Shown here one piece after another: positions 9,521 to 19,000 of a stretch of 33,339 bases of DNA. Numbering within the stretch: position 1 is the first letter of the stretch; every line of letters starts with the position of its first letter. The stretch covers positions 35,099-68,437 of the forward strand of contig NZ_JUJA01000136.1 of the NCBI RefSeq assembly GCF_001906585.1. Direction: 5' to 3'. Under the pieces are notes generated by a model that was given only the letters and a program-made list of their open reading frames with translations, searched no databases and had not been told where the DNA came from. This DNA comes from Streptomyces kebangsaanensis. GTDB lineage: Bacteria > Actinomycetota > Actinomycetes > Streptomycetales > Streptomycetaceae. The position numbers were made by a program, and so were the translations under genes.

Positions 9521-11527
9521 ATGGCCCAGCGTGACGAGCCGGTGACCGTGACGCTGGCCGGCATCGCCCGGCTCGCGGGCGTGGGGCGCGCCGCCGTCAG
9601 TAACTGGCGGCGGCGCCATGACGACTTCCCGTCCCCGGTGGGTGGCACGGATGCCAGCCCGCAGTTCTCGCTCGACACGGTCGAGGAGTGGCTGACCAGG
9701 CATGGAAAGGGAGACGGCGTCGCCGGCGGCTGGGAGCGCCTGTGGCCGCGAATCGAGGATCTGGGCGACCGGGATCGCATGGGACTCGTCATCGCTCACG
9801 TAGGTCTGCAGTTGAGTAGGGGCGGTACGGCGTCGGCAGAGTACGCTGCACCGGAGATGACCGGCCCCGAACGGACGCTGGTCGAAGAAGCCCTTCGGCT
9901 GGCGCGAAAGGAAGGCGGGAATGAAGGATTCCACTTCCTGCTGAGGCGCTGGCTGGGCACACACGTGCGTCAGATCGCCACGACTCCGGCCCCGCTCGCG
10001 GATCTCATGACAGAAATCGCGCAGACGATGCGGGCCGAGGAGTGTGTGCGCTCCGTCGTCGATCCGGCCTGCGGCACTGGCGGACTACTCGTGGCTGCAG
10101 CGCGTCGATGGGCGGATCAGGGGGGCCTGAGACTGGTCGGCCATGACCATGACCCAGTTCTCGTATGCCTTGCCGACGCCTGGCTGGCTCTGGAAGCTGC
10201 GGGAACCGAGCGCAAGGTGTTGGTAGCCGACACACTGCGCGACGACCCGCTGTCTCGGGCGGACGCGGACCTGGTTTTGTGCAATCCGCCCGCCAATGAG
10301 CGTGACTGGGGACACGGTGAGCTTGCCACCGATCGGCGCTGGCAGTTCGGGCAGCCACCGCGCACCGAGTCCGAACTGGCCTGGGTCCAGCACATCCTCT
10401 CTCTGCTCGGCCCGGACGGCCTCGCCATTGTGGTGCTGCCGCCGGCCGTCGCCTCGCGCCGGGCCGGGCGCCGCATCCGGGCCGGGCTCGTACGTGCGGG
10501 CGTGGTGCGAATGGTGGTGGCGCTGCCCGCCGGCGCGGCCCAGCCGTACGGGGTGGGACTACATCTGTGGGTACTGCGCTCGCCGGGTGGGAATCCAACC
10601 GGATCATCCGTTTCGTTCGTGGATACGGCCGACTGCCGTCACACCCCGTCGACAGGGCGCGGCCAAGCAGTGGACTGGGACGCTGTGCGCGACCGGGTGC
10701 TGAGCGGGCTCAGGGGAGACGCATTCGAGGGAACCGCCGTCGTTCCGCTGCTGGAGCTGCTCGGCGACGAGACCGATCTCACGCCCGCCCGACACGTACC
10801 TGCCACGGCGGCGGCCACCGCTGTGGATCTACGTCGTTCATGGACCGGATTCGACGCCGCCTTGCTCGCCCTGCGTGACAGCAGCCAGGCATTGCGCGCG
10901 CTCACCGCCGTGCGTGAGCCGGCTGACCACCTCGATGTGAGCGTCGCTGAACTCGAGCAGACGGGTGCGGTCACGTTGGCTGCTGGAACACCTCTGCCCG
11001 CGGGTTTCGTTCAGCGCGGTCCCCGGCCGGACGAAGCGGTGGCGGTACTCACGCCGCTGAACGTGGGCGAAGGGCAGGCCGGGCAGCAGTGGATGACTTC
11101 CGAGGATGTGGAGCGTCTCCATGATGAGGGGAAGCTCACGCTCACCGCGTTCGGTGATGTGGTTGTCGTAGGGTCGACACAGGGATATGACGCCTGGGTG
11201 GAGACGAAGGCGCCCACGGTACTCGGACTGCATCTGCACAGACTGCGCGTCGACCCCGAACGCCTCGACCCGTTCTTCCTGGCGGCATGCCTGCGGGTGC
11301 GTTCGAACGCGCGGCGTGCGGGTACGCATGCCACGGTGTCCTCTCGCGTCGACGTACGGCGTCTGAGGGCGTTGCGGTTGCCTTTGGAAGAGCAGCGACG
11401 CCATGGCGAGATCCATCGGCAACTGATCGAATTCGAGCACGCCGCGGCCGAACTGGGTTCGGTGAGTGAAGCTTTGGGGGACGTACTCGCTGGGCTGCTG
11501 GCAGGTGGCGGACTGGCCGGCGGCTGA
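9521..11527 (+). CDS. N6-adenine DNA methylase (HsdM-like) with N-terminal HTH and HsdS-like C-terminus
   Basis: A 668-residue protein. Residues 8-60 look like a helix-turn-helix (I-A-R-L-A-G-V followed by A-V-S-N-W), usual for sequence-specific DNA binding. The catalytic domain (about 140-360) has the SAM-binding motif D181-P-A-C-G-T-G-G-L-L. Motif IV reads N255-P-P-A258, where N6-adenine enzymes normally have an aromatic residue after N-P-P. Residues 430-668 resemble one target-recognition half of a type I specificity subunit: a V-V-V-V-G-S segment, a stretch typical of TRD ends and a C-terminal helical spacer. It could mark host DNA for the island or act as a binding or regulatory protein. 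The ATG at 9521 has GGAAGG upstream (9510-9515). It is convergent with kinase 1. Third-position GC looks lower than in the housekeeping genes, hinting at transfer. Confidence 0.82.
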   Translation: MAQRDEPVTVTLAGIARLAGVGRAAVSNWRRRHDDFPSPVGGTDASPQFSLDTVEEWLTRHGKGDGVAGGWERLWPRIEDLGDRDRMGLVIAHVGLQLSRGGTASAEYAAPEMTGPERTLVEEALRLARKEGGNEGFHFLLRRWLGTHVRQIATTPAPLADLMTEIAQTMRAEECVRSVVDPACGTGGLLVAAARRWADQGGLRLVGHDHDPVLVCLADAWLALEAAGTERKVLVADTLRDDPLSRADADLVLCNPPANERDWGHGELATDRRWQFGQPPRTESELAWVQHILSLLGPDGLAIVVLPPAVASRRAGRRIRAGLVRAGVVRMVVALPAGAAQPYGVGLHLWVLRSPGGNPTGSSVSFVDTADCRHTPSTGRGQAVDWDAVRDRVLSGLRGDAFEGTAVVPLLELLGDETDLTPARHVPATAAATAVDLRRSWTGFDAALLALRDSSQALRALTAVREPADHLDVSVAELEQTGAVTLAAGTPLPAGFVQRGPRPDEAVAVLTPLNVGEGQAGQQWMTSEDVERLHDEGKLTLTAFGDVVVVGSTQGYDAWVETKAPTVLGLHLHRLRVDPERLDPFFLAACLRVRSNARRAGTHATVSSRVDVRRLRALRLPLEEQRRHGEIHRQLIEFEHAAAELGSVSEALGDVLAGLLAGGGLAGG

Positions 11528-11590
11528 GGGCGTGCCCGGTCCGGGTCGGGACATTGGCGTCATGCGGCCGCAAGGCGGACACCATCGTGG

Positions 11591-13096
11591 TCAGACGTCG
11601 GGCAGCATCTTGAGCAGTTCACCGACGACTGCTGTGTGTCCCCACTCGGCCAGTTCCTGACCCACCTCGTGGCAGCGGCGCACAAGTCGGTCGGGCGCCT
11701 TTGGCAGGAGCGCGCACACCTCCAGGACGATGCGTTCCCAGGAGAGCAGGGCGCCACGTGCGTCGTCCTCTTCCGGAACGGTGCACTCGGCTGCTCCGAC
11801 CCGGGCCTCCAGAGCGAGCAGGTACTCCGCCGTTCCCGCGGTGGCGCTCGCCGTCTCACGCGCCACCGTGCGGTACCGGGCGCCGGCGCCGGGCCAGTCC
11901 CCCGAAAGGCGGGCGGCATCGGCGCAGAGGAGCAGCGCTCGCAGCACATCCGGGTCGCGTCCGCCCCAGTGATTCCGGGCGTCCGGCAGGTATCGCACGA
12001 GCCGCTGTGCATGAGCTCCTGGCCCGTGCTCGGTCAGTTCGGCCTCTGTCTGCGCGATCAGGGATCGCAGACCGGCTCGGGTCGGCCCGTTCGATGACGG
12101 ACGGCGCACCGTGGGCCGCCGCCGACCGGTGGCAGCGGTCCGGCGGGCTCGGGTGTCGACCGTGCCGGTCGTCGTGGTGGTTCCGGCCCTGAACGGTGTG
12201 GTGGGGTCCGGTACCAGGACTGGATGCGGGGCCGGGTCACCGGGTCGTGGAAGGAACGGCTGGAGGGCTGTTTCGGCCTCCGCGGCGCTGGGACGGGCAG
12301 CGGGATCCTTGTCGAGCATCCGTGCGACAAGGTCGACGAGGCCGGTCGAGAGCCCGTCGACAAAGGCGTCCAGGCGCGGGGCGGGGGTCTCGCAGTGATC
12401 CCGCTCGATCATGTGGTCGGGACTGCTCATCACGAATACGTGCTCCCCGGTGACCAACCGGAACAGGGTGCAGCCGACGCCGTAGACGTCGGCTGCCGGA
12501 CCGGGGTTGCGCTCGCCGAGGATGATTTCCGGAGCTTTGTATCCGATGCTGCCGGGAGTCCGGCCCTCGGTGTGCCGGGTCGCGTCGGGGTCGGTCGGCA
12601 GAGCGATGCCGAAGTCGACCAGGTACGCGGTGCCGTCGTCGGACAGAACGATGTTGTGCGGCTTGACATCGCGATGGATGACGCCGGCGGCGTGCACACG
12701 CCTCAGGACGCGGAGCACCTGGACGATGACGGCGACGCTGGCGGTCAGTGTCGGGCGATGGGTGACGAGGAAGTCGCGGAGGTTTTTTCCCTCGATGAAC
12801 TCCGTGACGAGATAGGGCCTTCCGCACGCGAAGTCGTAGTCCACGAGCCGGGGAACACCCTGCCCACCCAGTGCTTCGTGCATCGCGCGCTCACGTTCGA
12901 ACCGCTTGAAGTCGTTCGCACTCGGTCGTACGCCACCATGGCCGCCCGGTCCTTCCCAGAAGGCGCGGGCAAGGAACTTCACGGCGACGGTCCGTCCGGT
13001 CGTCGGGTCCAGCGCCCGGTACACGCTTCCCATCCCGCCGCTTCGCGGCCCGCCTGTGATCTCGAATCTCCCGGCGAACACCTGCCCGGACTCCAT
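11591..13096 (-). CDS. Soluble Ser/Thr protein kinase with C-terminal helical region (kinase 1)
   Basis: A 501-residue Hanks-type kinase. The kinase domain spans about residues 10-285: Gly-rich loop S-G-G-M-G-S-V-Y (19-26), ATP lysine K40 in V-A-V-K, catalytic H-R-D143-V-K-P-H-N, D161-F-G and A-P-E (188-190). An unusual Gly-rich insert (48-60) follows strand 3. A Pro/Thr/Arg-rich linker (about 290-345) leads to a helical Ala/Leu/Arg-rich C-terminal region (345-501) that may bind a partner. There is no transmembrane segment, unlike PknB sensors. The ATG at 13096 is chosen over an in-frame ATG eight codons upstream because GGAGG lies about nine bases before it and the M-E-S-G-Q start resembles kinase 2. 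It is divergent from the nuclease-PIWI operon and convergent with the methylase. Its targets are probably island proteins, an inference from position. Confidence 0.9.
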   Translation of the reverse strand: MESGQVFAGRFEITGGPRSGGMGSVYRALDPTTGRTVAVKFLARAFWEGPGGHGGVRPSANDFKRFERERAMHEALGGQGVPRLVDYDFACGRPYLVTEFIEGKNLRDFLVTHRPTLTASVAVIVQVLRVLRRVHAAGVIHRDVKPHNIVLSDDGTAYLVDFGIALPTDPDATRHTEGRTPGSIGYKAPEIILGERNPGPAADVYGVGCTLFRLVTGEHVFVMSSPDHMIERDHCETPAPRLDAFVDGLSTGLVDLVARMLDKDPAARPSAAEAETALQPFLPRPGDPAPHPVLVPDPTTPFRAGTTTTTGTVDTRARRTAATGRRRPTVRRPSSNGPTRAGLRSLIAQTEAELTEHGPGAHAQRLVRYLPDARNHWGGRDPDVLRALLLCADAARLSGDWPGAGARYRTVARETASATAGTAEYLLALEARVGAAECTVPEEDDARGALLSWERIVLEVCALLPKAPDRLVRRCHEVGQELAEWGHTAVVGELLKMLPDV

Positions 13097-13171
13097 CGTC
13101 CTGTCCTCCCTCGTGGTCAACCGCAGCCCAACACAACGATAGTGGTGACACGTCAGCTCGCATCAAGTCGC

Positions 13172-13200
13172 TTGACTATGTTCACAGAGTAAGTCACTCT
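13172..13200 (+). promoter_or_regulatory. Island motif, copy 2, at the nuclease-PIWI operon promoter
   Basis: TTGACTATGTTCACA (13172-13186) has the conserved TTGACTNNGTTCACA. TTGACT can serve as a -35 with CACTCT (13195-13200) 17 bases on, keeping A2 and T6 of the -10. A small dyad, AGAGT-AAGTC-ACTCT (13186-13200), overlaps the motif's last base and the -10, so it may bind a regulator. It lies between divergent kinase 1 and the Cas4-like gene. Confidence 0.6.
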
Positions 13201-13240
13201 GGCGGACGTTCTGCTCGCCGAGGCGCAAGGAGGCGCTCTC

Positions 13241-14902
13241 GTGATTGTTCTGGGGAATCCGCCGGGAGTGGACGGCGATGGTGCCCTGATCCGGATCGGT
13301 CCGCCGCTGCTGCGGGAAGAGGCCGACGCGTGTCCCGAGGGACGTGCGCTGCGGGCCCGCCCTTTGCTCGTTCAGCAACCCGGGCGTTCCCGGCGCAAGC
13401 CGGTCGAGGACTTCGTGTTCAAGCCGGTGGACCATCTGCTGGACGCCGTGGAGCACGAGGGCAGGACCGTTGCCGAGGCTGCCGCGAACCGTTGGCACTT
13501 CCGCAATTGCTCGAGCGCGCACGCGAAATGGGCGCGGGAAGCAGCCCAAACCTTCCTTGCCGCGCGTGACCGGGAGCAGTCGGCACGCGTGGCTTCCGGA
13601 TATCCGGCCACCTCTCCCGTGCAGCTGCGCTGGGTGGGCGGAAGGAAACTGAACGCCCTCGACGCGCGGGGCGCCGACCAGTACGAACGCACGGCTTGGG
13701 GGCGGCAGTACGCGTCCGGGGACGGAACGGTCCGGGAGCTCTGGATTCCGTCCCTCGAAAAGGTGAAGGCGAACCGCTCGCTTCCCGAGGTGATCGCTAT
13801 CGCGCACGTGCTCGCCTCGGGGGTCCCGGCGCGCATGCCGTACCAGAAGCGCTCCGAACCCGTCGCGCCACCGCAGCCCCCACCGCGCAGGGTGCGTGTT
13901 CTCGGCCTCGGGCTCGGCGACGGTTCCACCGCCGTGCTCGGCGACTGGGACGTCGAGGAGGTCCAGCGCCTGTTCGACCTGCACGTGCGTGGTCTGATGG
14001 CCAAGGTCACCGACGGCCGAGGCCGGCTCCCCGGCTCGGACTGTGTCCGCTGCGAGGCACTCGTCGGCTGTCAGGACATCCCTCGTACACCCGGTCTGCT
14101 CGGTGCGCCGGGACCGGCCCGCCCCCGCAAGCGCCGCAGTGTCTCCGTCTCCGACCTGCGGGCGTACCGGGACTGCCCGGCCAGGTACCACCTGACCAGG
14201 GTGCTCAAGCTGCGTGACGGCCGGGCGGAGAACGAGGCGGTCCGGCGTGGCCGCGCGGTCGACGCCTGGCTCAACGAATGCCATGGTGCACAGCCGTGGG
14301 TGCCCTGCCGGGACGTCCCGTTGCCCGACACCCTGCCAGGGCTCGACGAGGCCGAACTCCCCGCCGCTCGCGCCATGATCCGCGCGCACAGAGGCCTGTG
14401 TCCGCTGGACGGTCTGCCCGCCACCGAGCGGGTCGAGCCGCAGCGCCGCATCGCAGTGTACGACGAGCAGGCGGACGTCGTCGTCATTGCCGACTGCGAT
14501 GTGGTCTACACGGACGACGGCGGCGTGGTGATCCGCGAGACGAAGACCGCCGCGTACCGCTTCGGAGAGCGGCGGCGCCTCGTCGAGAGGTTCCCCCAAC
14601 TGGCTCTCGGAGTGCTGCTGCTGGCATCCGGTGTACTAGGCGGCGACCCCCGTCGCTCCCGCGTCGAACTGGAAGTGTTGCGTCCGGACGGAGCACGCCT
14701 TGAGGAGCTCGACCCCTGCGACGGTCTCACCCTCGACCAGTCCCGGCAGGTCATCACCGAACTCGCCGGCGGCTGGGCGGCCGACGAGACCTACGCGGCC
14801 GAACCCGCCCCGGACTTCGACTGCTCCGACTGCGAGGTGGCGCGCTGGTGTTCCGTGGGACGTTCCCGGCGTGCCGTCGACATCTCGGGGGAGACGCGGT
14901 GA
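13241..14902 (+). CDS. Cas4/AddB-like PD-(D/E)XK nuclease with two C-x2-C-x5-C clusters
   Basis: A 553-residue nuclease and first gene of the pPIWI-RE operon. The C-terminal half (about 300-545) is a RecB-family nuclease: D418/D420 in I-A-D-C-D, E433-T-K435 as the E-x-K motif, and an Fe-S site of C312 (D-C-P-A-R-Y) plus C528-x2-C531-x5-C537, the AddB/Cas4 arrangement. The His usually found in motif I is replaced (R-G-R-A-V-D-A-W), and the Q-x-x-x-Y motif is only partly kept (Q453). The N-terminal half ends in a second cluster with identical spacing, C268-x2-C271-x5-C277, suggesting a duplicated fold with a degenerate first half. It probably trims DNA or processes guides or targets for the PIWI system. 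The GTG at 13241 has AAGGAGG at 13228-13234. It overlaps the next gene by 4 bases. Confidence 0.82.
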   Translation: MIVLGNPPGVDGDGALIRIGPPLLREEADACPEGRALRARPLLVQQPGRSRRKPVEDFVFKPVDHLLDAVEHEGRTVAEAAANRWHFRNCSSAHAKWAREAAQTFLAARDREQSARVASGYPATSPVQLRWVGGRKLNALDARGADQYERTAWGRQYASGDGTVRELWIPSLEKVKANRSLPEVIAIAHVLASGVPARMPYQKRSEPVAPPQPPPRRVRVLGLGLGDGSTAVLGDWDVEEVQRLFDLHVRGLMAKVTDGRGRLPGSDCVRCEALVGCQDIPRTPGLLGAPGPARPRKRRSVSVSDLRAYRDCPARYHLTRVLKLRDGRAENEAVRRGRAVDAWLNECHGAQPWVPCRDVPLPDTLPGLDEAELPAARAMIRAHRGLCPLDGLPATERVEPQRRIAVYDEQADVVVIADCDVVYTDDGGVVIRETKTAAYRFGERRRLVERFPQLALGVLLLASGVLGGDPRRSRVELEVLRPDGARLEELDPCDGLTLDQSRQVITELAGGWAADETYAAEPAPDFDCSDCEVARWCSVGRSRRAVDISGETR

Positions 14903-16050
14903 CCGTCGACGACCACGACGCCGTACCGGCCGCGGACTGGGCGGCCCATGACGGAGTACCGCTGCTGCGGACGCTCGCCACGGCCCTTCTCGTTCTGGAG
15001 GCGCAGACCGGCCTGGACTCCTTCACCCTCCCCTACCCCGCCGAGGCACAGCGGGCGCTGGACCGCACGGTGCTGGCCTGCCTGTTGCGCGGTGCCCGCC
15101 CGCCCGCCGGGCTCACCGAACTCGTCGACCGCTGTCGGACGGAGCCGCTCGAGGACTGGCCGCTGAGCCTTCCCGCCGACCTGGTGGAGCCCGGGGACCG
15201 CCTGCTCGACGAGATCTCGGGCCGGCCCACCGAGCTGTGCCACGAGTGGGCCGGCCGGAGCCCCGACTCGGCCGCCGTCTTCCGGGACCGGGAAGTCGTC
15301 CTCGCCGCCCTCCGCCTGTGCCGTGAGTACGGTGAGGAGGAGGCATACACCGCTTTCCGCGGGCTGCTCGTGCACCGCCCGGTCCTCACCGCCGCCGAGA
15401 TGTACGAGGTGACCGGTGACATGGTGCTGGAACCCGTGCATGAACTCATCCGGCGCATCTACAAACCCGTGCCGGAGTCCTATCTGCGGGACGGTGCCTA
15501 CACGGCCTGCGAGCGGTGCCTCACCCTGCTGACGCCGGTCGGAGCGGGCGAGTGGTGGTGCGAGCGGGATCGCTGCCGTCGACAGGGGACGCCACCGCCG
15601 GGCCGCCGGATCACCTGGGACGGCACCCTCGCGGTCAGCCAACTGGAACGGCCACTGCGGCAGTTCGTCACCGGCCCGGGTCGGGCCGAGGCCGATCTGG
15701 AACGTGAGCTGCTGGCCCTGGGGCTCCAGGTGCGGATGTGGCCCGGCTACGACGCCTACGACCTCCAGGTGGTGTTCCCCGACGGCTGGCGCTGGGCCGT
15801 CGACGTCAAGGACTGGGCGCACCCGACGTTCCTCGGTCGCTCGGCCCGCCCCGTCCCCCAGGATCCGCCGTACGACGAGGCGTTCTGGTCGGTACCGGTG
15901 CACCGGGTGGTGGCCCGTCCCGGCTATGTCGCGGCCTTCGAACGGGCCCGGCCTGCGAGCGCCGATGACCTGCCGCTGCTGACCGATGTCGAACTCGTGA
16001 CCCGTGCGAAGCGACGGCTGCGCACCTGCAAGGGAGACCGCCGTGCGTGA
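14899..16050 (+). CDS. pPIWI-RE-associated restriction endonuclease-like protein with zinc ribbon
   Basis: A 383-residue protein. Residues 1-195 are helical with no recognised motif. A zinc ribbon follows (C204-x2-C207 and C221-x4-C226), then a PD-(D/E)XK core: E264/E268 in the helix, D288 in Y-D-L-Q-V-V, and D302-V-K304 in A-V-D-V-K-D-W. This is the REase type that computational work placed beside pPIWI-RE and DinG-like helicase genes; cleavage of DNA bound by the PIWI protein is the proposed role, not tested here. The GTG at 14899 sits in a GTGA overlap with the previous stop, with GGGGGAG six bases before it, so translation is coupled. It overlaps the helicase gene by 8 bases. The family call rests on motifs and neighbours together. 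Confidence 0.8.
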   Translation: MTVDDHDAVPAADWAAHDGVPLLRTLATALLVLEAQTGLDSFTLPYPAEAQRALDRTVLACLLRGARPPAGLTELVDRCRTEPLEDWPLSLPADLVEPGDRLLDEISGRPTELCHEWAGRSPDSAAVFRDREVVLAALRLCREYGEEEAYTAFRGLLVHRPVLTAAEMYEVTGDMVLEPVHELIRRIYKPVPESYLRDGAYTACERCLTLLTPVGAGEWWCERDRCRRQGTPPPGRRITWDGTLAVSQLERPLRQFVTGPGRAEADLERELLALGLQVRMWPGYDAYDLQVVFPDGWRWAVDVKDWAHPTFLGRSARPVPQDPPYDEAFWSVPVHRVVARPGYVAAFERARPASADDLPLLTDVELVTRAKRRLRTCKGDRRA

Positions 16051-19000
16051 CCGTGAGAGCTGGCACCGGCCGGTGAGCCGCGAGTTGTCCCTGGTGTGGA
16101 ACGGGCTGCCCGCCGGGCTCGACGGAGTGAAGCCCGTCCATGTGTGCCAGGTCGAACTGGCTCTGCGCCTCCTGCAGAGCCTCGCCCCGCAGGAGCCGGC
16201 CGAGGGCGCCTACACGTTGCTGGGCGGCTACCCCTTCGCCCGTGTTGCCGGTCTGGCGCGCACCCGCGAACAGGACACGATGCTCGTCGCGGCCCGCCAC
16301 CTGCTGTGGACGTTTCGGCGGGGGCGTGCTTGGCATCAGGCCCTCGACGCGTATCGCCTGGTTCCCGAGCGGTTGCGCGCCTATGAGGTGCCGGGCGCTC
16401 GTGAGCGAAGCGCGCCCCGACCGCTGCTGCCGACCGTCGCGGCCGGTCGTATCGTCGTGTACGACCAGGCGCTGGCCGGGATTCCCGACTTCGTCCGCAG
16501 GCCGCTTCCGCTGGCACCGGCGGGCCGCAGCAGTTTCCGGGAACTGCGCCGGACGACGTCGGTGACGATCCCCGAACTCCTCGTCCTGGAGCGCCCTCCC
16601 GGACATGACCTGTTCGCAGGGAGGGCCGGTGGTTGCGCACCGCTCACCGTCATGCGAGCCGAACTCGCCGACACTGCCCGGTGGATGGACAGCACCGAGC
16701 GGGAAGCGGGAATCGAGCGGCCGGGAAACTGGGAGGCGCGCATGGCGGAAGTGCGCATCGCGCCCCGGGACGCGGACGGGCGCGGCTTCACCGACGGCGA
16801 CGCGCTGCGGCTGGACGGCATGCTGCATCTGGCGGGCATGGTGGGCGCCGGCAAGAGCACGCTGATGACGCTGGTCGCGGTGTGGGCCGCTCGCCGACAG
16901 ACCCCGCTGCGCACCACCATCGTCGTAGGGGACGCCGCCGAACAGCTGCGTCTGTGCGAGCTGTTCACCGCTCTCGGCCTGGCCGCCGTTCCGCTGCTCG
17001 GGGCCAGCACACGTGAGACACATGTGCAGCGGCTCCACCGCCGGCTCGCCTCCCGCGGCTTGGACAACCTCCTCGACCACGATGCGCAGGGCTTCGACGA
17101 GCTGAGTACGGCGTGCGTCGTGGACGCGCTCCGGGGCACCGAGGCGGCCAGGCCGTTGCGCTACGCCGACGCGCCGTGCACGACTTTGTATCCGGAGCGG
17201 AACGCGCCGGAGCACAACGGCGGGCAGGCATCCGAGGGGCCCGATTCCCTGCCACCCCTCTGGCAGCCGGGCACGCCCCGCACCGACGAGAGCGCACCCG
17301 CCGACCAGGAACCGAAGGGCTCTCCCCACGGCTGCCCCGTCTGGGCCGAGTGCCCGCGCCACCGCTCGGTCCGCGCGCAGGTCGACGCGCTGATCTGGGT
17401 GGCCAACCCGGCAAGCCTGGTGCAGAGCGCGGTCCCCTCGCATCTCAACGACGAACGGCTGCGGCAGCTGGAACTGGCCTGTATCCGCAGTGACATCGTC
17501 TTCGTCGACGAGGCCGATTCCGTCCAGATGAAGTTCGACGAGCTGTTCGCCCCGTCGGCCACCCTCGTCCAACCGGGTATCGAGTCCTGGCTCGACCGGC
17601 TGCACACGCACAAGATCGAGGAACTCTCCCGCCAGGGAAGACTCCCCCTGACGGACCGCCAGGTCGAGCAGTGGAACGCGGCCCTGGCCGTGGTCACCGT
17701 CGCCGCCGACCGGCTGTACCGGCTGTTGATCTCCGACGAACCGCTGAGGGACTGGGTCGACATCGAGTACTTCAGTCCGTGGGCGCTCCAGGAGAAGCTC
17801 CTCGCCGACTGGTTCGACGAAGTGCCGGGACCCGACGCCTTCCGTGTCGCGGACGCACCCGAAGCGGTGGCGGACGAACAGGAGCTGTACGAGGGATACG
17901 ACGACGACGTCAACGGCAAGGAACCCGACACGGCGCCCACCGCACCCCGCGACCCGCGCCGGGACGAACTGGCCGCGCTGCTCGACGCCTTTCGCGACGA
18001 CCCGCTCGGCGGCCGCGGGCGGTGCGGCACGCTCACCGACACCATGGTGGAGACCGCCCAGGACCTGCTGTACGGCCTTTCCGCCCCCCGTACCCGGGAC
18101 CGGGTCCGCGGGCTTCTCGGCGAGATGCTGCGGCAGACCCCCGTCGTGGGCGGCGGTCGCGCGCAGGACGGGGAGGCACACGAGAAGTGGCTGGACCTGA
18201 CCTGCCGCCGCCTGGAGTTCACCCTGCTCCTGTCCGCCCTGCACCAGCGCCTGGACCGCCTCACCCACCTGTGGCCGCACGTGGAGGCCGCGCTGCGCCT
18301 CGGTGCTCAGGGCAAGGAACTGGCCCGTCGCGCCCCCCTGGACTACGCGCCGCTGATCCCGGAGGCGCCCATGGGTAACGTCCTCGGTTTCCAGTACCTC
18401 CCCGACGACCGGGAGCGTGACGAGATCGGCCGCACCAGCGGCACCCTGCGCTTCTTCCGCTGTGCCGGCGTGGGACGTGAACTCCTCCATGCCCTGCCGG
18501 AGTTGGGCGCGGACCGCGCGGCCGGCCGCCCGGGCCCCCATGTGGTGCTCATGTCGGGCACCAGCTGGGCCGGCGAGTCCACTCGGGCGCACGTGCTCGC
18601 CCCGGTGGGGGCGGTTCTGAAACCGTCCGCCCGGTCGCTCGAAGCGGTGGCACGCACCCGTTTCGACACCCACTTCCTCTACGACGAGGAAGGCAGGCCG
18701 ATGAGCCTGTCCGGGACGGCCCCCAAGGCCCGGACCACCCAGGCGCGCGCGATCGCCGCGAAGCTGGGCCGGCCCGGCCCCGGCGGCTGCGACAGTCCTC
18801 TCGACCTGGAACTGGCCAAGGTCGCCGACGACCACCGCAAGCGGGCCCTGCTGCTGGTGGGCAGTTACCGGGAGGCCTACGCCGTCGCCGACACCCTGGA
18901 CGCCGAGGAGCGGTGGCAGAACCGGGTCCGGGTGCTCGTACCGGACGACGCCGACCTCGATCAGGCCCTGCACGGCACGGGCTTCGCGGAGGGCGGGACC

